64,000 nucleotides of DNA from Nageia nagi (lineage: Eukaryota; Pinophyta). Both the position numbers and the translations under genes were made by a program. This document shows positions 24,687 through 36,065 of this stretch, piece after piece. The stretch covers positions 197,656,001-197,720,000 of the forward strand of contig JBITNC010000001.1 of the NCBI GenBank assembly GCA_050084985.1, written 5' to 3'. The first letter of the stretch is position 1; every line of letters begins with the position of its first letter. Under the pieces are notes generated by a model, which was not told the DNA's origin, ran no database searches, and saw only the letters and a program-made list of their open reading frames with translations.

Positions 24687-25112
24687 GTGAGTTTATTTTC
24701 TTCATCATTTTTTCCCTTTTTGTTTTCATTTTTTTGCATTGTCAAAACCCTAGGGTTTCATTTCCCTATTTTGATCTTGCAAAAGGGAAAAGGGGAGTTT
24801 GCTTTAGATTTTTCATTTAAGACAAGATTAAATTTATGTGGTTTTTATTTAGAAATAGGGGGATTCTTGTGTAGTTTTTACTTGGATAGTGTTTCCATTC
24901 ATAAGGGGGTTAATTATTTTAGTTTTAGTTTAGTTGAATATATCAATGTTTGATTATTTATGTTACAGATTTAGGAAGGGGGTTTAATATTTTACTTGTT
25001 TATTCATTTATGCCCCCAACATTTTTTTAGTACATATAATCATTTGAATTAAATATTTTTATGTTTATAGAGTTCATATATATATTATTTGTGTGTTTTC
25101 ATTTTATGGTAG
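24687..25112 (+). other. Probable intron of the PMD gene
   Basis: 426 bp, T-rich, GT at 24687-24688 and 'ttatggtag' ending at 25112. Phase 0 on both sides. Inferred from reading-frame continuity; there is no transcript evidence. Confidence 0.55.
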
Positions 25113-25162
25113 GATTGGAAACACTTGGTACAAGGGGGACCTATGAAATTAAAGGCCTTAAA
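25113..25162 (+). pseudogene. PMD gene, exon 2 5' part, cut by Copia-II
   Basis: 50 nt (DWKHLVQGGPMKLKAL plus two bases) ending in the target duplication TTAAA. The next base of the codon is supplied at 33342 after Copia-II, so the frame is unbroken once the element and one duplication copy are removed. Confidence 0.7.
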
Positions 25163-25611
25163 TGTTAGAATTTGTAATATAATTTGGAGAATTAATGTTT
25201 ACCTCTATGTAACCAATTAAACACTTAAAGTATCACTGGATACCTTTAAGTGTTTAATGAATATTATATTGTGGAACCTTAACCTTACCATTGAGTAAAT
25301 GGGAGGTTAAGGTGGGGATTTTATCCTATAAATAAAGGGCCTCCCTTCTTGTAAATCACTCAAGTTTTAAGAGCAAAGTTATGCTCATGGTATGGTTGTA
25401 GAAATGTAGATTGTAAGAGAGTGCATCTAAGAGTAATGAGATCTTAGTTAGTGGACATACTCCCAAGGAGGGAGGAACCACTTTATATTGTGTCTCTTAT
25501 GTATCTTATGTGAGATTGGCAATAGTTGTTATGCTTATGATTAGTTGGAGTTAAGTGTATTCTACAAGTGATCTTGGTGATTAGAAATTAATTAGGAAAG
25601 GATTGATTCCA
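25163..25611 (+). repeat. Copia-II 5' LTR
   Basis: Begins TGTTAGAATT; the last bases are altered relative to the 3' copy (TTCCATCA). TATA-like box at 25327. U3 inverted repeats at 25216-25258 (19 bp with one bulged base) and 25277-25312. Confidence 0.9.
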
Positions 25612-25616
25612 TAAAA

Positions 25617-25628
25617 TGGTATCAGAGC
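25617..25628 (+). promoter_or_regulatory. Primer binding site, Copia-II
   Basis: TGGTATCAGAGC, identical to that of Copia-I. Confidence 0.95.
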
Positions 25629-26605
25629 CTCCTTGTTGTGATCTATACCAAATTAGAACTTGGAAATTTGAGGTAACACTCCTCAAATTTGAATGTATAC
25701 CTATTCCCTATTCTTGTTTCAATTTTTGTTTTGAAACTACAAGCTAGATCTACTATATTTCTTGTATGAAAATTTAGATAGATCTAATCTTATTACTATC
25801 ATTTTTAACCTTCACCTTAAGGTTAAGCATTAGATCTATTATTGTTTTGTTAAGATCTAGTTGATATCTCTAATACTTGAGATTTATAATGATTTATACT
25901 AACATGCTTTATTTTGAGAAAAATGGGCTCAAATTTTGAGGTAAAAGTTTACCTTAGTTCATGTTAGTCTTTTGTTAGATCTAACATTTGTTAATGTTTA
26001 GATTGCAATGTTATGATTTTGAGACTAACATGTCTAATCTCTTGTTATGAATAAGGTCTAACATTTTCTATGTTAGTCACATGTTAGTTAAATTTTATCT
26101 TTCTTAAGGTTATTTTTTTAAGATATATAAAAATTTAGTATATCTAACCTTTGTTTGCATAGTTAAATCTATTTTGTTAGATTTAAAGATTAAAAACTAT
26201 GCTAAAATCCCTTTGTAGTTGCATTTAGATTCATTACAAAATGGGATTATACATGTGCTTATAATTGCATATTTATTGCAAACTTACAAATCTATGTGAT
26301 CTCATATTTTTTGCAAGAAAGTTACAACATTAACTTTCCTATTTTTGGATATATTCTTACAAAAATTTGCAATTCCTTATTGAGTATTGAATCTATGTTT
26401 TAAATTTTAAACAAAGGTTACTCTTGATTTATATATTTTATTTTTTCATATAGAATTTTTTTTTATAAATATATATGCATATTTATTTTTTTATTTTATT
26501 ATGTTTTCTTACATAATAAATAAAATAAAAATTTTAATTTTATTTATTATGTACTTTTTTAAAATAAAATAATTATAAAAAGGGGGAGTAGACAGCCCCT
26601 AGAGG

Positions 26606-26945
26606 CATACAACTCCTGTGTGGGATGCAAACCCTAAAGGAAGCACTCAACCCCTGGAGGCACGACTCCACTATGGGTTGTCCACCCCTAAAGGGGAGGC
26701 ATGGCCACTGTGGGCTATCTGCCCCCAAAGGGGAGGCATGGCTTCATTATGGGCTATTCACCCCCAAAGGGGAGGCACAACCACTATGGATCATCCAACC
26801 ACAAAGGGGAGGTGCAGCTCCACTATGGGCCATCCACTCCAAGGAGAGGTGCAGCTCCACTATGGTCTGACTGCCCCAACGGGAGGTGGGCTCCATTGTG
26901 GGCCAACCACCCCAAGGAGAGGCTTGACTCCTCTATGGGTTAGCT
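26606..26945 (+). repeat. 38-bp GC-rich minisatellite in the Copia-II leader
   Basis: About nine imperfect units of about 38 bp with consensus 'ccccaaaggggaggcatgg' plus 'cttcattatgggctatcca'. Far more GC-rich than its surroundings. Because 38 is not a multiple of three, the repeat is open in all three forward frames (26618-26962, 26625-26870 and 26701-26943), giving false ORFs with similar peptides. Confidence 0.9.
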
Positions 26946-28029
26946 ATGATCAATCTCTATAATATTTGCCTAAATTCTTCTAAAGCATGCCATAGGGTGA
27001 CTCCCTTTGGCAACCATGGCCTCTCCTCTCTTTCTCTCCTTGCAAACCTTTCTTGCTCCTTGCTACTCTTTGCTTTGTTCCTGCAACCCAAACAAAATTG
27101 TATGATATTTTTGGTTGGGTGGAATGGAGATATTTATTAAATTTGAGAGCTTATTTAAGTATTTTTTAATATTTTATAAAAAGAAATCCTATGCAATTTT
27201 AAAATAAAATATGAGAGTCCTAAGTTAATGGGTATTATTTTAAGAAGAATCCTATGTATCTTTTTATCAGAGCACTTTTTTTTTTTTTAAAAAAAAGAGA
27301 ACATCCAAAGTTAATATTTTAAAAGGGTTTAAGGTATCCAAGGGAACATTATTTAATTCTAAAAGAATCCTATGTTAATGGGTATTTTTTTAGTTAACTA
27401 CCCCTTTAATTTTTTACTAAGTTAATCTCCCCATTTATTTAAAAATATTTTTGTGAGGGGCTTAGGAATCCTAAGTCTTCTAAAAATATTATTTTGGGAG
27501 ATAATATTTCAAGTAATTCCTTACTAAAAATATTTATTAAGATTATTTTTACTCAAAATAAAGGGAGAAAATATTATTTTTTGCTAAGCTAAAATCTTTG
27601 CTAAGTTAATGGTGAAATCACTTAGCAATTTTTTTTTAATAATTTTTTGAATCTCTTAGCACTTTTTTGAATTAATCTTGCTAAATGTATGAATTTTTAA
27701 GGGGGGAAACTCCTTGTCATAGATGCATGCAAGAATGAATTATGTATATATTTTTAAGTAAAAAGGGGGAGAATTCTTTGTTTTGTTACTTAAAAATTTA
27801 CAAACATATGTAAAGAGTTCCATTAAGGGTTGTGACAAAATCCATTGGACTCTGAGGTTCATTTTAAATTTATGAACCTATGTAAAGAGTTCCACTAGGG
27901 GTTGTGACAAAACCCATTAGGCTCTTAGGTTCATTCTAATGGATGATGTTTGGATGAAGTTTCATTTTAAAGCACTTTATGCATATTTATCTTATATACT
28001 TTGCAAATCACACAAACAATGAAAGTGCA

Positions 28030-28440
28030 ACCCCCTAAAATGAATACATTCGATATTTTTTTATTCTACAACATGGCTTGTTTGGGGAGCCATGAGGTGA
28101 GGACAAGGTAGATTAAAGACTTTTAGTCTATCAATCCAAGTGAAAATTTTGTACTTCTTAATTGCCCCTAAGCCCTCTATTGACCTGGATATAACTCCAT
28201 ATAGGTGGGTAGGCATGTGTGTAGTGATACCACATGTCTGCACATCCATTCAGGGATTATCTTGATAACCTAGGAGAAAAACTAAAAATCTAGTAAATAT
28301 AATTAATTTGTTTGATCCAATAAATATCCGAACCTTAAAAAATAGATAGTACTTCTCCTTGTGAGAGTATATTGCTACACTTTTGGAAAATTGGTTGAGG
28401 ATTGGTAGGACCTAGGCTCCACCCTATGGGCATCTAGGTG
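28030..28440 (+). other. Conserved leader box, Copia-II copy
   Basis: Closely matches 7620-8000 (Copia-I) and 38290-38700 (Copia-III), including 'ggagccatgaggtgaggac', 'cttaattgcccctaag', 'gtgataccacatgtctgc' and 'ggattggtaggacctaggc'. More alike between elements than the LTRs are. No conserved reading frame. Confidence 0.85.
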
Positions 28441-28702
28441 AAGGCCTAATTCATGAGAAAATAACCTCAACATTACTCTCTTTGTTGGTTATATGGTGAC
28501 GATAAAATGTTGGATATATGGATATCTTATTATGCACATATTGATTATTCTTGCTCATGTATGATGTGCAAATGTTTTATGCAAATAATCATTTTTATGG
28601 ATTGTGATGAGAATGTGCACATTAATCTATGCAATTATGAATCTTGTATCATTGATTAAATGATAACTCTTATTAAAATTATGATAGTACTCTTGTTGAT
28701 AT

Positions 28703-28846
28703 CCATAGTTGAAAATTTTTGGAGTAGTTAAAAGGTTTGCCCTTCTCCATAGTTGCAAATTTTTGTAGTTAAAAGGTTCACCCTTCTCCATAGTTGCAAA
28801 TTTTTTAATGAAGTGGTTAAAAAGGTTTTCCCTTCTCCTTGATTGA
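28703..28846 (+). repeat. Short tandem repeats, about 41-44 bp
   Basis: Three or so units starting 'ccatagttgcaaattttt' (28703, 28747, 28788) and ending 'aaaggtt.acccttct'. Confidence 0.8.
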
Positions 28847-29049
28847 ATAAGTTTGACTTATTTTCTCTATAATTATGGAGAAGTTAACTTATGGATTGTT
28901 AAGATGACATTAATAGTGACACAGTCAAGTCGACATTATTATATTTGTGGCATTGAAGAATTTTTTTTGCTTATCTTAAAAATTTGGAAATTTATCCAAT
29001 AAAAATTTGATACAAGATTGAAGTAAAAATATTTATTTATTCTATAAAG

Positions 29050-31325
29050 TTCCATAGACATGGCCAAGTGAATAGAAAAACTAAGTAGAATTATTGGCAT
29101 GATCAGAAGAGTTGGAGTTAGAATTCTCAGGATCTATGATAGGTGAATTGGGTATATTGAATAAAGCAGCATGAGTGATTGAGAAGAAATGACATCTTAT
29201 GTCAAAAAATAGGTAATACACCCATTGATCCCATTCTCAAGTTAGTTGCAAAACATAAGTGGACTCCCAATGAAAATCATGTTGCCATACTATGAACACA
29301 ATGATATAGGGGTGGTAGTACTCCTGAGGATGTAGAATGGTAGGACAAGCATAATGCAGAAAATGGAAGACAAAAGGTATCCAAGAATAGTAAAAGATGA
29401 TCTTGCACATCTAGTTTGGGTGATAGACAAGTGTGATTATGAGGCACAACTAATCAACATTATCTAAATGATGGATATAGCAGATGGCCCATCGATAAGG
29501 AATCCAAGGACCCTATATGCAAACCAATTTTTATTGCAAAGTAATCTGCAACGTAGTGCAAGCATGTTGTATGACTCAACCTTGAATGCATCAATAAAGA
29601 ACTTCTTGGGTAAGATCAATGTGAATACTATGGAAAATGGTCATATCCATGATGAATGAAAAATGAGTCAGATCTCTATTAGGATATCTTAAATAAGTTG
29701 AAAGTGATGGTGATCAAATAGAATGAAATGAACTTATGAAATTGGAAAATAACTAGATCATTGATCATAAATGGGAACATCAAATTGGATTAAGCATGGA
29801 AGCACAAAGACCAATGTAATAGTGTACATAACCATTGATTTATTAATCAAATATGTGAGACATGAATAGCATACTTTATTAAAAAGCTAGAAAAGATTCC
29901 CACTAACAAGCCCAAGTGGGTGGTGCTTACGATGTGTTTAGTACTCGATATGATGAATGGTCACTAGAATCAAAAGAATTAGCATCATTTTCAAATACAA
30001 TAGAATCTAATGTGCCAAATTATAAAATATATTGATGTGAAAGAGGTAAAAAGGATAAGAAAAAGAAAATTAATGATGTAAAATTTGATGTCTAGCTCGC
30101 TAAGCAACGTGAAAAGAGTAAGTGGATGACCACTATAGACTATGCTAATGAACTGCCCATGCAATAGTGAGTGGTTCAAAATACTCCTATGGATGTAGTG
30201 AAGGTGGTTCAATGTAGCATACAAATTGCAAAATATAGCAATTGAATGACGTATAGACCATTATATTCCACATCTAATTAGGTTGACTAAGTAAATGAAG
30301 TAATAGGTGAACATGATCATCATGATTGACATGAAGGATTATGTAAATACCATAATGATCATCTAGTTATGATTGAAAAAATACTAGTTGCTATTGCAAT
30401 AAGGCCTTAAAGGCAATAAAGGAATGATTATCTAATGTTGCATGAATACTTTGATGCACTATGTTATCCTAAAGATCGCTCGGTAGGGTATGAAACTAAG
30501 AAACATCCATGAAGGATAATAGAGAAAAAGGATTTTAGCTAAAATCATAAATGCAAAGTATTGAATGAAAATTGAGGATCATTTATGGCTATGTATAACA
30601 AAAAAGACTTGATATGATCAAAATATAATAATTGTGATAGCTAGAGAAAAGGATTTGTTGAACAATGAATCTATAGAGATAAAAATATCTCACCTTCAAA
30701 TCATTTAATTGATTAAATGTCATACACATAATGTCATGTCAAAATTGCAATAATGATAATACTAATAAGATGCGTGATGACTAAGTAATAGTGGTATCAC
30801 TATGCTATTTATTTCTTTCATCTCAACTATTAAATGGGATAATTTAATCATGAGCAACAGGTTGATCGCCATGAATCCCATAGAGAATTTTATCACAAAT
30901 ATGGGAAGTGCTTCCTTGAATTTTGATGAGGAAAAAAACATATGGGCAGACTTAGAGAATGCCTACCTTCACCATGAACTAGCTATGATAAAGGGTAAGA
31001 TGTAGATAATGACCCATAATTACAATATAATGCAAAGAGAAAAAGTTATATGAATACAGTATTACAATGAACTCTTGGTTGAGCGAAATGAACTACTAAC
31101 TGAGAAAAATATGTGGAAAATACAAGCAAAAGAGAAGAAGATATAAATTAGAGGTGATGTAAGCAATAACTACTACAAGATGCAACAATTAAAACAAAAG
31201 TGGAAGAAAAGGGCATCCATGTATGAGGATACCCTTTAACACTTTGGTATTCATGTTCCAAAGGAAATAGCATCTGAACCTTTTGTAGGCCTTAAAGAAG
31301 ATGGACCACAATCTCAATCATAGCA
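29050..31325 (+). pseudogene. Unrecognised decayed coding segment inside Copia-II
   Basis: Successive stretches read as protein when stops are passed over. 29420-29659 ends in the 63-codon open part at 29468-29659 (RNPRTLYANQFLLQSNLQRS). About 29915-30240 includes 'TRYDEWSLESKELASFSN', and about 30430-30500 'HEYFDALCYPKDRS'. 30802-31320 includes 'NIWADLENAYLHHELAM', 'ERNELLTEKNMW' and 'NNYYKMQQLKQKWKKR'. The last part is charged and heptad-like, probably coiled coil. No protease, integrase, reverse transcriptase or zinc knuckle was seen. Stops are mostly TAG and TAA. It may be a captured host gene or another element's ORF; function unknown. Confidence 0.5.
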
Positions 31326-31365
31326 TTTGGATGCTCTAGTTTGTAATGGACTTTTCTACTCAAAA

Positions 31366-31437
31366 TCCAAGCATCCTTTATTCACTAAACCATTTTTTAA
31401 AGTTAGGTTGGTGAAGTCTCCCTCAAGGGGGAGTATT
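31366..31437 (+). pseudogene. First copia polyprotein C-terminal remnant in Copia-II
   Basis: 'LFTKPF' followed by 'RLVKSPSRGS', the shared end of the lineage's polyprotein, with part of the spacer deleted. Joined directly to the unknown coding segment. Confidence 0.7.
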
Positions 31438-31814
31438 GGTTGAATTCTTTATTTGCTATTATAATATATATGAGGGCATTGTTGATGACTCATATTCAAA
31501 ACCCAAGCACATTTTATTATGTAACTACTTCCTTTTTTAAATAAAGGTGTATAAATAAGCTCTCTATTTTTTTAGTATACATTGCTCATACAATAAGCCA
31601 CTATTTATAATGCATTGTAAATCTAAGCATATTTTTTGAATTCTTGTATGGTTGATTATAAGTATTGGCTTGGCATCTTTGTGATGACTTATAGTGCATC
31701 ACAAATTCAAGCAAAAATTTGAATTCATCTTGAATTCTTGTTGTATGGTTGACTAAAAGTATTAGATTGGCATCTTCATGATGACTTATAGTGAAATCCA
31801 AATTCAAGAACATT

Positions 31815-31978
31815 ATAAGAGAAAGTTCTTGATGAAACGACTACAACTCTATTCATCTAACTTTATCTCTCTTGATTTATTCACTAGACCACTTCAAAAA
31901 CTATGTTGTGCACACTTTAAAAGTTTCTTATGGTTAGTGAAGTGAAGTTATCCTCAAGGGGGAGTGAATTTTGAATTA
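31815..31978 (+). pseudogene. Second copia polyprotein C-terminal remnant in Copia-II
   Basis: A further copy of the same end ('REKVLD', 'DLFTRPL', 'KLSSRGSEF' then TGA), about 380 bp after the first. The end of pol is thus present twice, with one or two extra copies of the 3' stem-loop between them (31657-31693 and 31753-31791). Confidence 0.7.
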
Positions 31979-32875
31979 TTGTGTTGAATTCATGTTGGTG
32001 ATGATAAATTCATCCCTAGGAGGATTTTTTGTTGTATAATTTTGATCTTTATGTACACCTTCATGGTTAGTTTACTCTGTGTAAGGAACTATTGTATGAT
32101 TTTGTTACCTTCATGGTTAGTTCACTCTATGTGAGGAACTATGTTGAGCATATTATGTACACCTTCATGGTTAGTTTTCTCTACATGAGGAACTCATGGT
32201 ACAAATTGGTTTCTACTAGCTCATGGTACAAATTGGTTTTTGCTAGCATCACTATGTGAGGAATCGGTATGTGCATTTTGGCATTGTTTGTTTATCCATA
32301 TGTGAGAAACCATATGCACTATTTTAGTTATCACTATGTGAGGAATCAATATGTGCATTTTTGTACTATTTGGCTATCCATATGTGAGGAAATCGTATGT
32401 GCTTATGCTCTATTGATCAACACATATTTTATATACAACAGGTGACTATAAGTGTTAGCTTGGTATCTTTGTGATAACTCATAGTGCATCATTAATCAGA
32501 TGGCATTACTTAGTTCATTTATACTATGTTGATATGAATGTTTATATGATGCATCTAATTGATATTGTTTATGAGTTGCATGCAGCTTACAAGTTTCTTC
32601 TTGATAGTGCAAGTTACTTACTTCAAGTTGGCAGACTCATGGAGACTCATATGATAATTTGTTCTTATTCAACTACTCTATACAGTAAAACTAGTTATGG
32701 TTAATGATTGTATTGTAAACCATTTTGTCAAATGGTAAAATAGTGAGTCTCAAATTAAGATCTCAAATGAACTCAAAGATGTAAATATTCTCATCTCCAC
32801 TTGTATCTTCATGGAGGAAAACTCTCTCTTACTTTCTCTTTCTTCTTTTTCTACACTCTATCCCAATATTACATT
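31979..32875 (+). other. Copia-II 3' noncoding region with hairpin array
   Basis: 24-nt hairpins at 32068-32091, 32118-32141 (perfect: TAGTTC with GAACTA, CTC with GAG) and 32172-32195. Then 'tatccatatgtgaggaa' repeats to about 32400 and the larger stem-loop at 32441-32490. Polypurine tract at 32876-32884. Confidence 0.8.
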
Positions 32876-32884
32876 AAGGGGGAG

Positions 32885-33336
32885 TGTTAGAATTTGTAAT
32901 GTAATTTGGATAATTAATATTTTCCTCTATGTAACCAATTAAACACTTAAAGTATCACTAGATACCTTTAAATGTTTAATGAATATTATATTATGGAACC
33001 TTAACCTTACCCTTGAGTAAAAGGGAGGTTAAGGTGGGGATTTTATCCTATAAATAGAGGGCCTCCCCTTTTGTAAATCACTCAACTTTTAGGAGTAAAG
33101 TTGTGCTTACGGTATGGTTGTAGGAATGTAGATTGTAAGAGAGTGCATCTAAAAGTAATGATATCTTGGTTAGTGAACATACTCCCAAGGAGAAAGGAAT
33201 CACTTTATATTGTATCTCTTGTGTATCTTATGTGAGATTGGCAATTGTTGTTATGCTTATATTTAGTTGGAGTTAAGTGTATCCTACAAGTGATATTAGT
33301 CATTAGGAATTAATTAGGAAAGGATTGATTCCATCA
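32885..33336 (+). repeat. Copia-II 3' LTR
   Basis: TGTTAGAATT to TTCCATCA. TATA box at 33059; U3 inverted repeats at 32937-32980 and 32999-33034. Followed by the TTAAA duplication. Confidence 0.9.
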
Positions 33337-33341
33337 TTAAA

Positions 33342-34640
33342 GTGGGTACAAGGTTGGATTCATTTTAGTAAGGATAATAATATGCTATAGGCTACAAGTT
33401 TATATGATTTGGCCATAGTTAGTCACATCTATATCAACTGTATCTTGTTGATAGCCTTGATTGAGCATTGGGATGTGAATTCCAACACCTTCCACCTGCC
33501 CCTAGGAGATACTATTACACTCTTGGATGTATATAGGATTTGGCATGTTCTTATTATGGGGAGACTGATGTCACATGCTACTATCAACTATCATTTAGAG
33601 AGGGATGCCTTATATATCTAGTTAATAGGAAATTCATACCATGATTAGGAGCACAGAGCAGCATACCTCCATACGAGGTGCCAATATGATCTATAGGTGA
33701 GGAATCTATGAATACTCATTGCTTTGATCATTGTAGTATTATTATACTCAAACAAGAATAATTATATATTTTCATTGGGTTTAGTATGGATTGTGAGACA
33801 TATGTGCCCATGTGTATGGTGTTTGAATGGGGGCCATGCATTTTGGCACAACTTTAAAAGGATTTACACCACATTATAAATATGGGTAAATCCAATATTA
33901 TGACAGATCATGCATCTCTCCTTCAAGTGTGGCTATATGAGCACCTTGCAATGTTCAGGCCAATGGGATTAGTGAGGAAAAGAAATGATTTGATATACCA
34001 TAGCATGTATTATTGGGTGTCTATTATTGGTTATTTTAGATCCTCATATGATATTGAGGGATATTGATGGGTTATAGGCTAAGGATATCATTTGGGAAGC
34101 ATAGCAATACTATGCCTAGGATAAGGACACTCATTAGATTGATTGGGTGAGGTAACATTGCTTTCTCTAAATTAGGAAGAGGGGAGTGGAGCCCTACTAC
34201 CCTAGTCATGTTTTATGCCAGTTTGAACTCATACACAACATTCCAATAGGTGTGAGGTATTATATGAGGTAGAGGCATGAGAGAGATTCCTTTGAGTATG
34301 CTTTGGTTATGTCATTCTTGTGAAGCATTTGGTAGGATCCATGTCAGTTAGATGCTATGATTATTATTTATTTTTCCCCTAATATTGTTCATGGATATGA
34401 GGCTTGGTGGGGAGGTATTAGACTTACCCCTCTTGGGATACCAGATTTAGATGAGGATGATGGGGTATATATGTCATCATAGAAGTCATCCAATGAGGAT
34501 GATGAGGATGTGGATATGCCTTAGGATGAGCTACCTCTAGAGATGCCCCCAGTAGGATCATAGAGTTTTGGAGCCCCTATACCAAGTATAGAGCTATTGG
34601 TTGAGGTTATTCCTTTGGTTTCATCAAATATATTTTAAGT
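33342..34640 (+). pseudogene. Plant mobile domain (PMD) gene, main exon after Copia-II
   Basis: Continues the frame of 25113-25162 without a shift (WVQGWIHFSKDNNM, then TAG). 33409-33621 carries the hallmark of the plant mobile domain: 'LIEHWDVNSNTFHLPLGDTI' then 'TLLDVYRIWHVLIMG'. Later parts in shifted frames also fit: 'LVWIVRHMCP', 'HAFWHNFKRIY', 'LLQVWLYEHLAMFRP' (33882-34067), 'CQFELIHNIP' (about 34200) and 'YYMR.RHERDSFEY'. PMD proteins (the MAIN and MAIL family) act in the nucleus in gene silencing, and the domain also occurs in plant transposons. At least one frameshift and several stops: a pseudogene. Whether it was a host gene or transposon-borne cannot be told here. Confidence 0.75.
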
Positions 34641-34722
34641 TTTAGTAGTTCAAGTTTTAAATTTATATTTTGATTAATTTTACTTTGGAATAACATCATT
34701 TTATGGCATTTTTATAGATAAT

Positions 34723-35193
34723 ATGGCAGCTAAGGTGGCTAACCTATAGGAGGAGGTTGCTAGACTTTAATTGTTTAAGGATGAAGTTGAGAGGTTGAAG
34801 TCACTAGAGGCTAAGGTAGCAAGATTAAGACCCATGAAGGCAAAGTTGAATTCTATTACAAGTAGTTTGGGTGAGCCATATGCCACCTTGGTTTAGAGGG
34901 ATGCATGTATTTTCATTTTGGAGCAGGATAACAAGAGGATGTATGAGAGGTTAGACATGCCTCCTCCAAATGAGTCTTGGGCATTTATATCCAAGCAAGT
35001 AGAGACACTACAAAAGTTACATCAAGAGATAGGCCAACTTAGGGAGAAGTATGGGAAGGACAAAGCTCTTTTTATCATCCATGGGATTAGTACTAGTAGT
35101 ATCTCAAGCTCCCTATCTATCTCTAGTGATAGTAGTGCTAGGAAGAGTCATAGGGTTGATAGTGGCAATGGAAGGAGGGGGAGCCACTCATGA
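34723..35193 (+). pseudogene. Coiled-coil C-terminal part, probably of the PMD gene
   Basis: One frame from ATG 34723 to 35193 (157 codons, three stops before 34918). It starts with heptad-like charged and Leu-rich sequence (DEVERLKSLEAKVARLRP, QVETLQKLHQEIGQLREKYG) and ends in a Ser-rich low-complexity tail. It is separated from the PMD part by about 80 AT-rich bases with an acceptor-like 'tttttatag' at 34717, so it may be a further exon; the donor is unclear. Confidence 0.55.
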
Positions 35194-35551
35194 TGTTGTA
35201 TCATAAATATTGTATTATATATATTGGTTGGTTCAAATCTTATGTGTGAATGTTCATTTTATGCATGTTTTTACAATTTTGCTTATACATTTCATAAATT
35301 GAATCTTAAATGAATAATAAATTCAATTGTTAAGAACAATAAATATGGTTATTGACAAACACTAACCGAAAATACAAGTTTATAACTTTTGATAATAAAT
35401 TTTAAAATTTTACAATGTGAACCAATTTTTTATAATAAATATGTTAAAGCACACCTATAGATATTTAAAATAATTGATTACACATCATTGAAGTTGATTG
35501 AATTTTCCATTTATTTTTTGGTTCAAGAAATGCATGCCATGGATGCTCCAA
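35194..35551. other. No gene seen between the PMD gene and Copia-III
   Basis: AT-rich 3' flank, no domain. The last five bases before Copia-III (GAACA, 35552-35556) are its target duplication. Confidence 0.6.
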
Positions 35552-35556
35552 GAACA

Positions 35557-36050
35557 TGTTGGAATGTATAATGTATTATTGTAAAGGTTTGTATTAAATA
35601 TTCTATGTAAGTTCATTAATACTTAAGGGTCTCATTTGATACCTTAAGTACTTAAGTGAATATGATAATGTAACTTGTCCTACACTCCATGTCATGAGCA
35701 TGCCCTATGGGTAAAAGTATATGCATGTCATGCTTTTGTACATTGGATAAAAGGGTGACCCAAAGAGGGATTTTGGCCTATAAATAGAAGGCTCCCTCTT
35801 TGTGATCACACACCAATTGTGAAGTAAATTTATGCTATAGGATAGAAGTGTAGGAGTTGATATTAGGAGAATTGTAAGAGAGTTGTATTTGTGATTGAAG
35901 TAAAGATCTAGTTAGTGGATGTACTCCTAGTTGGAGGAACCACTTACATCTTGTGTTGTGAGATTGCTTTGTGAGTTTGTTAGATGTAATTGTGAGCTTT
36001 CATATGATCTTGGTTGATTAAGAATTATCTTATTAGTGTTAGTTATTTCA
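35557..36050 (+). repeat. Copia-III 5' LTR
   Basis: TGTTGGAATG to TATTTCA. TATA box 35779-35787; U3 inverted repeats 35612-35660 and 35693-35732. Confidence 0.95.
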
Positions 36051-36053
36051 AAT

Positions 36054-36065
36054 TGGTATCAAAGC
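36054..36065 (+). promoter_or_regulatory. Primer binding site, Copia-III (one change)
   Basis: TGGTATCAAAGC; G to A at the ninth base relative to Copia-I and II. Confidence 0.9.

Larger units (their letters stand above)
25163..33336 (+). mobile_element. Copia-II, chimeric LTR element carrying an unknown coding segment
   Basis: About 8.2 kb with target duplication TTAAA (25158-25162 and 33337-33341). LTRs of about 450 bp; by eye they differ at roughly 7% of sites, more than those of Copia-I or IV, so this is an older insertion. The leader box and 3' noncoding region belong to the same lineage as Copia-I and III, but gag-pol is absent. In its place are about 2.3 kb of unrecognised decayed coding sequence and then two separate remnants of the copia polyprotein end. 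Confidence 0.9.

Noticed and set aside
26618-26962. Three overlapping open frames with repeated 'PKGEAW/PQRGG'-type peptides
   Set aside because: Produced by the 38-bp minisatellite, whose unit length cycles through all three frames.
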